Source: Elusimicrobiota bacterium
GTDB lineage: Bacteria > Elusimicrobiota > Elusimicrobia > UBA1565 > UBA9628
Direction of reading: 5' to 3'
Length of the DNA stretch: 10,916 nt
NCBI GenBank assembly: GCA_028717865.1
Contig: JAQUMZ010000047.1
Location: 1 to 10,916 of the forward strand
Shown here in pieces: positions 1 to 6,885 of this stretch. The position numbers were made by a program, and so were the translations under genes. The notes below the pieces were generated by a model, which did not search any database, was not told the origin of the DNA, and saw only the letters and a program-made list of their open reading frames with translations. Numbering within the stretch: the stretch's first letter is position 1; every line of letters begins with the position of its first letter.

Positions 1-851
1 CGGCCGTGCTCATAGTGGGATTCGTCTTCCGGGAGCCCCGCCGGCGCATACGCAAGGTCGTGCCCACGCTGGAGTCCCGCCTGGGCCTGCCGCTGGCCAT
101 GGCCGCGATCGTCCTGCTCCTGGGCTTGGCCTCGAGCCTCATCACGGCCATCGTCGCGGCCCTCATCCTCGCCGAGGTGGTCGATGCCCTGCGCCTGGAG
201 CGCCGCTACGAGCTGCGCCTGGTGGTCTGCGCCTGCTACGCCATCGGCCTGGGCGCGGCCCTGACCCCGCTGGGCGAGCCGCTCTCGACCATCGTCGTGT
301 CCAAGCTCAAGGGCCCTCCTCACGACGCCGGCTTCTTCTACCTCCTGCGTCTGCTCGGCCTCTGGGTCGCGCCCGGCATGCTCGTCGCCGCCGCGACCGC
401 GGCCTGGAAAGTCGGCAAGCCCGCGCGCCGCGACCAAAGCCTGCACGAGGACTACCACGAGAGCTGGGGCACGATCGCGCTGCGCGCCGCCAAGGTCTAC
501 CTCTTCGTCATGGCCCTGGTCCTGTTGGGCGCGGGGCTCCAACCTCTGGCCGAGCGGCTGCTGGGCGGAGTCCCCGATTGGATGCTCTATTGGCTCAACT
601 GCGTTTCGGCGATCCTCGACAACGCCACGCTCGCCGCGGCCGAGATCGTCCCCGCCATGAACGACCGCACCATGCACTTCGTGCTGATGAGCCTGCTGGT
701 CTCGGGCGGCCTGCTCATACCGGGCAACATTCCCAACATCATCAGCGCGGCGAAGCTGGGCATACGCAGCCGCGAGTGGGCCCGGGCCGCGGCGCCGCTG
801 GGGCTGGCTCTCCTGCTCGGCTACTTCGCGGCGCTTGTGCTGCTGCTCTGA
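1..851 (+). CDS. DUF1646-family membrane transporter, 3' part (5' end cut by window edge)
   Basis: The frame is open from the window edge (first full codon at base 3) to a TGA at 849-851, giving about 282 residues. It is strongly hydrophobic with repeated 18-22 residue membrane segments. The family resemblance rests on two re-entrant-type motifs: a GAALTPLGEPLSTIV stretch in the first third, and a C-terminal half with SAILDNATLAAAEIVP followed by GNIPNIISAAKLGIRS. This paired arrangement is typical of DUF1646 proteins, which belong to the ion-transporter (IT) superfamily and are sometimes annotated as cation transporters. The substrate cannot be told from sequence. DUF1646 proteins are usually around 350 residues, so roughly 70 N-terminal residues probably lie outside the window. 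A GTG at base 6 is not taken as the start because the frame is open before it and the protein would be too short. The next gene begins 59 bp downstream with its own promoter, so the two need not be co-transcribed. Confidence 0.75.
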   Translation, partial: AVLIVGFVFREPRRRIRKVVPTLESRLGLPLAMAAIVLLLGLASSLITAIVAALILAEVVDALRLERRYELRLVVCACYAIGLGAALTPLGEPLSTIVVSKLKGPPHDAGFFYLLRLLGLWVAPGMLVAAATAAWKVGKPARRDQSLHEDYHESWGTIALRAAKVYLFVMALVLLGAGLQPLAERLLGGVPDWMLYWLNCVSAILDNATLAAAEIVPAMNDRTMHFVLMSLLVSGGLLIPGNIPNIISAAKLGIRSREWARAAAPLGLALLLGYFAALVLLL

Positions 852-863
852 TCAGTGCTCGGC

Positions 864-880
864 AGCAGGAGGCTCCTGCT
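864..880. repeat. Short perfect inverted repeat between transporter and hydrolase
   Basis: AGCAGGA (864-870) and TCCTGCT (874-880) form a 7-bp perfect stem with a GGC loop, 12 bases after the transporter stop. There is no T-run after it, so it is not a standard intrinsic terminator. It ends 15 bases upstream of the hydrolase extended -10, so it covers the -35 region. It could be an operator-like palindrome or simply an end-of-gene hairpin. Confidence 0.4.
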
Positions 881-895
881 CGCAGGACAACCCGG

Positions 896-904
896 TGCTA
901 TAAT
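896..904 (+). promoter_or_regulatory. Extended -10 promoter of the alpha/beta hydrolase gene (probably leaderless)
   Basis: The element TGC-TATAAT has a perfect consensus -10 hexamer (899-904) with the TG extension at 896-897. No convincing -35 is seen at 16-18 bp spacing, which is usual for extended -10 promoters. The GTG start codon at 911 lies exactly seven bases after the last T of the hexamer, where transcription normally begins. No Shine-Dalgarno sequence can fit between them. The mRNA is therefore probably leaderless (inference). Confidence 0.6.
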
Positions 905-910
905 CTCCCG

Positions 911-1726
911 GTGGACGAAATAAACGTCCGCCCAAGCTTGGTCGCGGGGGCCAGGATCCATTGCCTATCCGGCGGCCAAGGCGAGCCGGTCGTGCTCCTG
1001 CACGGCCTGGGCGCCTCCTCCTACACTTGGCGCCACCTGCTGCCGAGCCTGGCCCGGACCCACGCGGTCTATGCCCCTGATTTCCCCGGCTACGGCCGCT
1101 CGGACAAGCCCCGAGACTTCGACTACAGCCTCGGCGGATTCGCGGCCTGGCTGCGGACTTTCCTGACGGAACGCGGCCTGCCCGCGGCCGCCCTCATAGG
1201 CAACTCCATGGGAGGAGCCGTCGCGCTGCGGCTGGCCTTGGACGAGCCCCGGCTCGTGCGGCGGCTGGTCCTCATCGGCGCCCCGGTTTTCCTCAACAAC
1301 GTCCCGCAAATGGTGCGGATCATGCGCCGGCCGCTTCTCGGCCGGCTGCTGGAACTTTTTTTAGGCCGCTGGACGGTCCGCCTGGTCGCCGCGACGGCAT
1401 TCCTGGACCCTGCCCTGATCACCAAGGACGTCATTGACGAATACTCCCTGGCTTTCCGGACCCGGGCAGGCCGAAGGGCGACGGCCGAAACCCTGCGCCG
1501 CTGCCTCTCGCCCGATTTGGACGGCTACATCGCGCGCTATGGAACGCTCCAAGCCCCTCTGTTGTTCATCCGGGGCGATCACGACGGGGTCGTGGATGAC
1601 GAAAGCGCGCGGCGCTTCTGCGGGATCGTGCCCAACGGGCGTCTGCTGCGCATACCGAGGTGCGGGCATGTCCCCCAAGAGGAAAAGCCGGAAGCCGTGC
1701 GAACGGCCCTCGAAGCTTTCCTATAA
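911..1726 (+). CDS. Alpha/beta-hydrolase fold protein
   Basis: This 271-residue protein has the complete catalytic set of the alpha/beta-hydrolase superfamily. The oxyanion-hole motif HGLGASSYTW starts at residue 31, the nucleophile elbow GNSMGG has Ser99, the acid is Asp225 in RGDHDGVV, and the catalytic histidine is His253 in CGHVPQEEKPE. The region around residues 125-195 forms the variable cap. The motif order and the DFPGYGRSDKP segment resemble the epoxide hydrolase/C-C hydrolase/esterase-like branch. Substrate specificity cannot be assigned. No signal peptide is present, so it should be cytoplasmic. The GTG at 911 is chosen because the family's first beta strand begins shortly after it and a consensus -10 ends seven bases before it. 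The frame stays open upstream to 578, but that part is antisense-like noise inside the transporter gene. The TAA stop is followed by the repeat region rather than another gene, so it is probably monocistronic. Confidence 0.85.
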   Translation: MDEINVRPSLVAGARIHCLSGGQGEPVVLLHGLGASSYTWRHLLPSLARTHAVYAPDFPGYGRSDKPRDFDYSLGGFAAWLRTFLTERGLPAAALIGNSMGGAVALRLALDEPRLVRRLVLIGAPVFLNNVPQMVRIMRRPLLGRLLELFLGRWTVRLVAATAFLDPALITKDVIDEYSLAFRTRAGRRATAETLRRCLSPDLDGYIARYGTLQAPLLFIRGDHDGVVDDESARRFCGIVPNGRLLRIPRCGHVPQEEKPEAVRTALEAFL

Positions 1727-1787
1727 AATGGTGTCAGGCTTTCCCAAAATTCCCATCACGACGCCGGCGGCCACGGCCGTTAACTCC

Positions 1788-2021
1788 CTCGCGATCCGCC
1801 AGAATCGCGAGGCCGGCGCGACCCTTCCTTAGTCGCGCCGATAGTATGAAGTTCGGAGGACTGGGCCAGATTGCGCCCAGTTCTTCGGTTCCGCATACCG
1901 CCTGGCGCGCGCACGAGGAACAGGGCGCGCGCGGGTTCGCGCGCCGCACGGCCGCGCGCGAACCTTGGTACGGCTGGAGCCCGCGGAGGGCGGCATTTCT
2001 GCGGCCGCAGCCGTCAAACCC
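1788..2021. repeat. 234-bp repeat, unit 1
   Basis: It contains four inverted repeats in order. Hairpin 1 (1788-1811) has a 10-bp stem with a GCCA loop and one mismatch. Hairpin 2 (1814-1840) pairs CGGCGCGAC with GTCGCGCCG perfectly around a 9-base pyrimidine-rich loop. Hairpin 3 is imperfect, closed by GTATG (1844-1848) and CATAC (1894-1898), with an inner ACTGGGC/GCCCAGT stem (1860-1866 and 1875-1881). Hairpin 4 pairs GGTTCGCGCG (1934-1943) with CGCGCGAACC (1955-1964). A 7-bp pairing of ACGGCTG (1970-1976) with CAGCCGT (2008-2014) closes the variable tail. Confidence 0.85.
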
Positions 2022-2255
2022 CTCGCGATCCGCCAGGATCGCGAGGCCGGCGCGACCCTTCCTTAGTCGCGCCGATAGTATGAAGTTCGGAGGACTGGGC
2101 CAGATTGTGCCCAGTTCTTCGGTTCCGCATACCACCTGGCGCGCGCACGAGGAATAGGGCGCGCGCGGGTTCGCGCGCCGCACGGCCGCGCGCGAACCTT
2201 GGTACGGCGGGAGGCCTCGATGGGAGGCTTTGCTGCGGCCACCTCCATTAAACCC
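2022..2255. repeat. 234-bp repeat, unit 2
   Basis: It matches unit 1 over its first ~186 bases with only four substitutions, all transitions, at bases corresponding to 1803, 1874, 1900 and 1921 of unit 1. Two of these lie in a loop or between stems, and the one at the 1803 position repairs the mismatch in hairpin 1. Hairpins 2 and 4 are unchanged. The last ~48 bases differ at many positions from unit 1 but are the same length and end in a similar CTGCGGCC...AAACC stretch. Confidence 0.85.
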
Positions 2256-2281
2256 CTCGCGATCCCGCCAGGGATCGCGAG
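2256..2281. repeat. Terminal hairpin of the repeat array (partial unit 3)
   Basis: This is an 11-bp perfect stem, CTCGCGATCCC against GGGATCGCGAG, with the same GCCA loop as units 1 and 2. The stem is one base pair longer than in unit 2, with a matched insertion on both arms. It ends 24 bases before the extended -10 of the OPT gene. It lacks a T-run, so it is not a classic intrinsic terminator, but it could insulate the OPT promoter from upstream transcription. Confidence 0.75.
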
Positions 2282-2305
2282 GCCGTCCCCAACGGCGCGC
2301 TGATT

Positions 2306-2314
2306 TGATAGACT
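2306..2314 (+). promoter_or_regulatory. Extended -10 promoter of the OPT transporter gene (probably leaderless)
   Basis: The element TGA-TAGACT carries the extended TG (2306-2307) and a -10 hexamer with TA at its start and T at its end (4 of 6 consensus). The ATG at 2321 is seven bases after the last T, the same geometry as at the hydrolase gene. The bases between are ccccccc-like pyrimidines with no Shine-Dalgarno sequence. No good -35 is seen. Transcription probably begins at or next to the ATG. Confidence 0.5.
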
Positions 2315-2320
2315 CCCCCC

Positions 2321-4258
2321 ATGTTAGAATTCAAGCCATACACGGAAGACGCCTCTGATTTGGCGGAGTTCTCCCTCAAGGCGGTCATTCTGGGGGCCAT
2401 TTTCGGAATCATCTTCGGCGCCTCCACGGTCTACCTGGCCCTGCGCGCGGGGCTGACCGTCTCGGCCTCGATCCCGATCGCGGTCCTCGCCATCGCGGTA
2501 TTCAAGAAGGTCGGCAACTCGACTATACTTGAGAACAACATCGTGCAGACTATCGGCTCGGCGGGAGAATCCATCGCCGCCGGCGTAGTCTTCACGGTGC
2601 CCGCCCTGATCTTCTTGAGCAACGGCGAGCAGTACTTCAAGTATTTCCAAATATTCACGCTTTCGCTGGTCGGCGGCATACTGGGCATCCTATTCATGAT
2701 CCCGCTGCGCCGGGCTTTGATCGTAAAGGAGCACGGGGTGCTGCCCTATCCCGAGGGCACCGCCTGCGCCGAGGTCCTGGTGGCCGGGGAGAAGGGCGGC
2801 AACCTCGCCAAGCTGGTATTCTCCGGCCTGTGGACCTCCATCGCCTACAAGCTGCTCATGAGCGTGCTGGGGCTGTGGAAGGACACTCCGTCCTACATAA
2901 CTCCACGCGGCAGCCAGCTGCCCAACCTGACCGTGGATTCCGAGATCACACCCGAGTACCTGGGCGTGGGCTACATCATCGGACCCAAGGGCTCGGCCCA
3001 GATCGTGGCGGGCTCGGTGCTCTCCTGGATGGTCCTCATCCCCCTGCTGACCCTCTTCGGCGACCGCATCCCCGAGCTGGTCCTGCCCGGCTGGCAGGGC
3101 AAGCTCATCTCGCAGATGTCGCCGCTCGAGATCTACAAGGGCTACGTCCGCTACATCGGCGCCGGCGCCGTGGCCGCCGGCGGCCTGTTCACCCTGGTGC
3201 GCACCATCCCCACCATCATCTCCTCTTTCCAGGGCTCCTTCAAGGACCTGCGCAGCGCCGGGCGCTCGGCCGGGCAGAAGCGCACCGAGCGCGACATCCC
3301 CATGAAGTACGTGCTCTGGGGCTCGCTGGGCCTGGCTCTGCTGATGTCGGTGCTGCCCCAGTTCCCGGGCAAATTCCCGGCCAGCCTGGTCATGTCCTTC
3401 CTGGTCCTGCTCTTCGGCTTCTTCTTCGTGACCGTGTCGAGCCGCATCGTGGGCATCATCGGCTCCTCCTCCAATCCCATCTCCGGCATGACCATCGGCA
3501 CGCTCATGGCCACCTGCCTCATCTTCGTGGCCATAGGCTGGACCGGCGAGGTCTACCAGGCCACAGCGCTCTTCGTCGGGGCGGTGGTCTGCATCGCGGC
3601 CGCCAACGCCGGGGCCACCTCCCAGGACCTCAAGACCGGCTTCATCGTGGGCGCCACGCCCTACAAGCAGCAGCTGGGCCTCATCATCGGCGTACTGGCC
3701 TCGGTGGCCGTCATCGGGGTCACGCTCTTCCTGCTGCACACCTCGCCCTATGGGCCCATCGGCTCGGAGAAGCTCGCCGCGCCGCAGGCCACCTTGATGG
3801 CCACCTTGATCAAGGGTCTGCTGGCCCGGGAACTGCCCTGGGGTCTGGTGTTCCTCGGCATGCTGATCTCGGTCTTCGTGGAACTGCTCGGCGTGCGCTC
3901 CCTGCCCGTAGCCGTCGGGGTCTACCTGCCCCTGGCCACGACTTTGCCCATCTTCGTGGGCGGCATGATCAATCCGGCCGTGGCCTGGTGGACCAGGCGC
4001 AAGGCCGAGGCGGAGGGCGAGATATCCGCGGGCATGCTCTACTCGACCGGCCTGGTGGCGGGAGGCTCGCTCGCCGGCGTGGGCATCGCGGTGCTGGCCG
4101 GGGTCCAGGAAGGCTATTTCGCCCAGCTTTTCAACGTCGGCGCGCGCTACGGCCTAGTCGAAAGACTGGGCGCGTCCGCGGACCTGGTCTCCGTGGCGGC
4201 CTTCGCCGGCCTGGGCCTGCTGCTCTTCAAGGCCGCCAGCAAGAAATCTCGCCTCTAG
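2321..4258 (+). CDS. OPT-family oligopeptide transporter
   Basis: This 645-residue, highly hydrophobic protein with about 14-16 membrane segments belongs to the OPT (oligopeptide transporter/YSL) superfamily. These are proton-coupled importers of small peptides or metal chelates in the inner membrane. Family landmarks are a hydrophilic N-terminus followed by GASTVYLALRAGLTVSASIP (residues 33-52), ENNIVQTIGSAGES (71-84), PYPEGTACAEVL (142-153) and SQDLKTGFIVGATPYKQQ (about 434-451). Length fits the prokaryotic OPT group (about 600-700 residues). A charged cytoplasmic loop rich in Arg, Ser and Lys lies around residues 305-326. Substrate type cannot be settled from sequence. The ATG at 2321 is chosen for its position relative to the -10 element and because the conserved N-terminus starts right there. 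The flavoprotein gene starts 8 bp after the stop, suggesting an operon. Confidence 0.93.
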   Translation: MLEFKPYTEDASDLAEFSLKAVILGAIFGIIFGASTVYLALRAGLTVSASIPIAVLAIAVFKKVGNSTILENNIVQTIGSAGESIAAGVVFTVPALIFLSNGEQYFKYFQIFTLSLVGGILGILFMIPLRRALIVKEHGVLPYPEGTACAEVLVAGEKGGNLAKLVFSGLWTSIAYKLLMSVLGLWKDTPSYITPRGSQLPNLTVDSEITPEYLGVGYIIGPKGSAQIVAGSVLSWMVLIPLLTLFGDRIPELVLPGWQGKLISQMSPLEIYKGYVRYIGAGAVAAGGLFTLVRTIPTIISSFQGSFKDLRSAGRSAGQKRTERDIPMKYVLWGSLGLALLMSVLPQFPGKFPASLVMSFLVLLFGFFFVTVSSRIVGIIGSSSNPISGMTIGTLMATCLIFVAIGWTGEVYQATALFVGAVVCIAAANAGATSQDLKTGFIVGATPYKQQLGLIIGVLASVAVIGVTLFLLHTSPYGPIGSEKLAAPQATLMATLIKGLLARELPWGLVFLGMLISVFVELLGVRSLPVAVGVYLPLATTLPIFVGGMINPAVAWWTRRKAEAEGEISAGMLYSTGLVAGGSLAGVGIAVLAGVQEGYFAQLFNVGARYGLVERLGASADLVSVAAFAGLGLLLFKAASKKSRL

Positions 4259-4266
4259 CCGCCCAT

Positions 4267-5502
4267 ATGGCGCCCCGGGTGGCCGTCGTCGGCGCAGGCG
4301 CCTCGGGCTTGGCCGCGGCCGTGGCGGCGGCCCGCCGCGGCGCCCAGGTGGTCGTCATCGAACGCTTCCACGCCCCGGGACGAAAGATACTGGCCAGCGG
4401 CGGCGGCCGCTGCAACCTCACCAACAGCCGCATCCGACCGGAGAACTACCACGGCGGCTCGCCCGGCTTCGTGCGCGAGGCCCTGCGGAACTTCAGCGCC
4501 GCGGACTTCTTCTCGCGCCTCGGCCTGCTGACCAGGGAGGAGCCCGACGGCAGGATATTCCCCCGCTGTGGCAAGGCCCAAGCGGTGCTCGACGTGCTCA
4601 AAAACGAGCTCGAGCGCCTGGGCGTAGAGCTGCGGCTGGGGGTGGAGGCCGGCGCGGCGCGGCGCTCGGAACGGGGATTCTCGCTGCGCGTCGCCTCCGA
4701 GGAACTTCATTGCGACCGGCTGATACTGGCCTGCGGAGGCCGGGCCGCCCCCCAGTTGGGCGCGGGAGAAAACGCCTACGCCCTGGCCGAGGCCCTGGGC
4801 CACGGCGTCACGCCGCTGTTCCCCGCCCTGGTTCCGCTCTGCGTCAAAGAAAGCGGCATAAAGCGCCTGCACGGCCTGCGCGTGGAGGCCGGGCTTCGCC
4901 TCCTGGACGGAGCGCGCGAGGTCTGCCGCAGCCAAGGCGAGGTCTTGTTCACGGATTACGGCCTATCCGGACCGGCCGCCCTGGACGTCAGCCGCGAGGC
5001 CTCGCGGGGCGAGGCCCGGGGCGGGACCTTGGACCTCTTCCCGGAGTTCACGCCCCAGGGCCTGCGGGCCATGCTCCTGCGGCGCTGGCACGCCTCGCCG
5101 GCGCGCCCGCTGAAGGATTTTTTCGCCGGGATGCTCGCCCGCCAGCTCTCCGGAGCCGTCATGGACGCCTTGGGCTGGGACGCGCGCCGGCCTTTGGAAA
5201 GCCTGGGCGGGAAGGCCGTCGAGCGCCTGGCCGGGCTGCTGTCGCAGTGGCCTTTCGAGCTGGCCGGCACCCGCCCCTGGAGCGACGCCATGGTCACGGC
5301 GGGGGGCATCCGCCTCGACGAGATCGACCCCCGGACCATGGCCTCGCGCAAGGTTCCCGGCCTGTTTATCGCGGGGGAACTGCTCGACGTGGACGGCGAC
5401 AGCGGGGGCTACAACCTCCACTTCGCCTGGGCCTCTGGCCTCGCCGCCGGTCTTGGTGCCACGCTTTCAGAAACTTCAGAAACTCCGGAACGAACGGCCT
5501 AA
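4267..5502 (+). CDS. HI0933/YhiN-family FAD-dependent flavoprotein
   Basis: This 411-residue protein matches the HI0933-like (YhiN/BaiN-related) flavoprotein family, whose members bind FAD and mostly have no proven substrate. An N-terminal Rossmann fold carries GAGASG (residues 9-14) and ends its second strand with VVVIER. It is followed by the family signature GRKILASGGGRCNLTNS (38-54). The C-terminus has the other family signature, VTAGGIRLDEIDP, then GLFIAGELLDVDGDSGGYN and AWASGLAAG, which complete the FAD site. Length is normal (about 390-420). No signal peptide or membrane segment is seen, so it is cytoplasmic. The ATG lies 8 bp after the OPT stop with no clear Shine-Dalgarno site, so it may be translated by coupling. 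Its stop codon overlaps that of the convergent SsnA-like gene. A functional link to the transporter is not evident beyond co-transcription. Confidence 0.92.
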   Translation: MAPRVAVVGAGASGLAAAVAAARRGAQVVVIERFHAPGRKILASGGGRCNLTNSRIRPENYHGGSPGFVREALRNFSAADFFSRLGLLTREEPDGRIFPRCGKAQAVLDVLKNELERLGVELRLGVEAGAARRSERGFSLRVASEELHCDRLILACGGRAAPQLGAGENAYALAEALGHGVTPLFPALVPLCVKESGIKRLHGLRVEAGLRLLDGAREVCRSQGEVLFTDYGLSGPAALDVSREASRGEARGGTLDLFPEFTPQGLRAMLLRRWHASPARPLKDFFAGMLARQLSGAVMDALGWDARRPLESLGGKAVERLAGLLSQWPFELAGTRPWSDAMVTAGGIRLDEIDPRTMASRKVPGLFIAGELLDVDGDSGGYNLHFAWASGLAAGLGATLSETSETPERTA

Positions 5503-6830
5503 AACCGGTCCCACAGTTTCTGGGCCAACTCCAGGGACTTGGCCGCGATCTCCTTTTCGTCCACGCCGAGCTTGAGCTTCTTGCCTTCCATCAGCACCTT
5601 CCCGCCGCAGATGGTGGTGTCCACGAACGATTGCGACAAGCCGAAGCCCAGGTGGCCCAGGAAAGTGCCCGCGTCGAAGGGCGTGGGCGGGAAATAATCC
5701 ACGAGCACAACGTCCGCCGCGCAGCCCTCCTTGAGCACGCCCACTCCCGGGCTCCAATAGCGGTTGGCGATCCTGGCGTTGTTGAATGACAGCGTGCCCA
5801 GCGCCTCCATGAAGCCCACGCTGGGGTCGGCGTGCAGCAAATGCTGGGCCCACAAGGCGGCGCGAACCTCCTCGAGCATATTGACCGTCATGGCGTCCGT
5901 GCCCAGGCCGACCAGGACGCCCTTCCTGGACATCTTGACGATGTCGGCCACGCCGACCGCGTTGTTCATGTTGGACTGCGGGTTGTGCGCCACCGCGGTG
6001 CCCGTGTCGCGCAGCAGGTTCAGCTCGTCCTCGTTGACGTGCACGCAGTGCGCCGCTATGGTCTTGGGGCCCAGCACGCCGAACTTATGCAGGCGCTCGA
6101 CGACGCGCATGCCGAAGTTCTTCTCGTTGAAGTCCTGGTCGGACTTGGCCTCGGCGACGTGAACGTGGAAGCCCGCGCCCAGCTCCCGCCCGGCCGCCGA
6201 GGCGGCCTCCAGGCTGTCGTCGCCGATGGTGAACGACGCGTGCAGCCCGAACAGAGCCTTGAGCTGGGGGTCGTTTTCCTTGGCGCAGCGCTTTATGAAA
6301 TCCACGTTCTCATCGATTCCCTCCCGGGCGACCTTGCCGCCGTCGCGGTCGGAGAGCTCGTAGCAAAGGCTGGCCCGCAGGCCGGACTGCTTGACCGCCT
6401 TGGCGATGGCGTCGAGGCTGCCCCGGACGGCGAAGGGGCTGGCATGATGGTCGATGAGCGTGGTCGTGCCGTGCTTGATCGCGTCGAGCAGGGGCGGCAG
6501 GGCGCTGTAATAGCAGTCGTCGCGGGTCAGCTTCTTGTCCAGGCGCCACCACAAGTTCTCGAGCACCTGCTGAAAATCCTTGGCGGGCGCCGCCTTGCCC
6601 AGGCCGCGGACCATGGTGCTGTAGAAATGCATATGGACGTTGATGAAGCCCGGCATGACCACCTTGCCCTCGGCGTCGATGACCTCGGCGCAGTTCTCAT
6701 CGAACTGCTGAGCGGGAGCGATCTTCTTTATAAGGCCGTCCTCGATGAGCAGGGCATGTCCGTGGAGGACCCGGTTCTCCTCGCCGAGTGTGACGATGAT
6801 GCCGTTCTTGATCAGAAGCGTCCGGGACAT
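5499..6830 (-). CDS. ssnA: SsnA-like amidohydrolase (TRZ/ATZ-type metal-dependent hydrolase)
   Basis: This 443-residue cytoplasmic enzyme of the amidohydrolase superfamily most resembles the putative aminohydrolase SsnA in length and motif wording. Metal and catalytic positions are all present: VHMH (His66, His68), HVHVAE (His224, Glu227), AHCVH (His261, His264) and GLGTDAM (Asp312). A small beta domain is built from residues 1-58 (MSRTLLIKNGIIVTLG) and the C-terminal ~70 residues, as in TRZ/ATZ chlorohydrolases and guanine or cytosine deaminases. The likely reaction is hydrolytic deamination of a heterocycle, but no substrate is proven for SsnA. SsnA genes are often found beside selenium-dependent molybdenum hydroxylase genes; none is present here. 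The ATG at 6830 has GGAGG seven bases upstream. The 3' end overlaps the convergent flavoprotein stop. The name is a best match and could be a sister family. Confidence 0.85.
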   Translation of the reverse strand: MSRTLLIKNGIIVTLGEENRVLHGHALLIEDGLIKKIAPAQQFDENCAEVIDAEGKVVMPGFINVHMHFYSTMVRGLGKAAPAKDFQQVLENLWWRLDKKLTRDDCYYSALPPLLDAIKHGTTTLIDHHASPFAVRGSLDAIAKAVKQSGLRASLCYELSDRDGGKVAREGIDENVDFIKRCAKENDPQLKALFGLHASFTIGDDSLEAASAAGRELGAGFHVHVAEAKSDQDFNEKNFGMRVVERLHKFGVLGPKTIAAHCVHVNEDELNLLRDTGTAVAHNPQSNMNNAVGVADIVKMSRKGVLVGLGTDAMTVNMLEEVRAALWAQHLLHADPSVGFMEALGTLSFNNARIANRYWSPGVGVLKEGCAADVVLVDYFPPTPFDAGTFLGHLGFGLSQSFVDTTICGGKVLMEGKKLKLGVDEKEIAAKSLELAQKLWDRF

Positions 6831-6837
6831 GTCTCAA

Positions 6838-6842
6838 CCTCC
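6838..6842 (-). promoter_or_regulatory. Shine-Dalgarno site of the SsnA-like gene
   Basis: Read on the minus strand, GGAGG lies seven bases before the ATG at 6830. This is the clearest ribosome-binding site in the window and contrasts with the genes that appear leaderless. Confidence 0.75.
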
Positions 6843-6885
6843 AAGGTTCGGCGCGTTGCAGACGCGGCAATCCGGCCCAAGCGCC

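Larger units (their letters stand above)
1767..2285. repeat. Tandem array of 234-bp structured repeats (two full units plus flanking partial copies)
   Basis: This region fills most of the gap between the hydrolase (ends 1726) and the OPT gene (starts 2321). The motif CTCGCGATC starts at 1788, 2022 and 2256, giving an exact period of 234 twice. The 21 bases before the first unit (from 1767) and the start of a third unit (2256-2285) also align, so the array is about 2.2 copies long. Within each unit the first ~186 bases are nearly identical, while the last ~48 bases have diverged but kept their length. Each unit can fold into at least four hairpins. No convincing coding frame, transposase or CRISPR-type periodicity is present. 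It could be a family of structured intergenic repeats or a tandemly duplicated small RNA; the sequence alone does not decide. Bases 1727-1766 hold nothing recognisable. Confidence 0.9.

Noticed and set aside
578..910. Longer N-terminus for the alpha/beta hydrolase
   Set aside because: The upstream part overlaps the transporter gene out of frame, is Arg/His/Pro-rich shadow sequence, and adds nothing resembling a known hydrolase extension.
1660..2248. Open frames on both strands through the repeat array that would encode 78-residue repeated peptides
   Set aside because: The period 234 is divisible by three, so any open frame repeats itself. The frames follow palindromic GC-rich DNA, have no start signals, and one is broken by a stop in unit 2 where unit 1 has a Gln codon.
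1767..2285. CRISPR array or integron attC sites
   Set aside because: The period is far too long for CRISPR and the 'spacers' are repeated too. No consistent attC core sites (RYYYAAC/GTTRRRY) or integrase gene were found.
2256..2320. Riboswitch or attenuator upstream of the OPT gene
   Set aside because: The likely transcription start is at the ATG itself, so the hairpin at 2256-2281 would not be in the OPT mRNA.
2830..4266. N-terminal extension of the flavoprotein overlapping the OPT gene
   Set aside because: The translated sequence is Arg/Gly/His-rich out-of-frame shadow of the transporter; the flavoprotein family starts at its Rossmann strand, just after the ATG at 4267.
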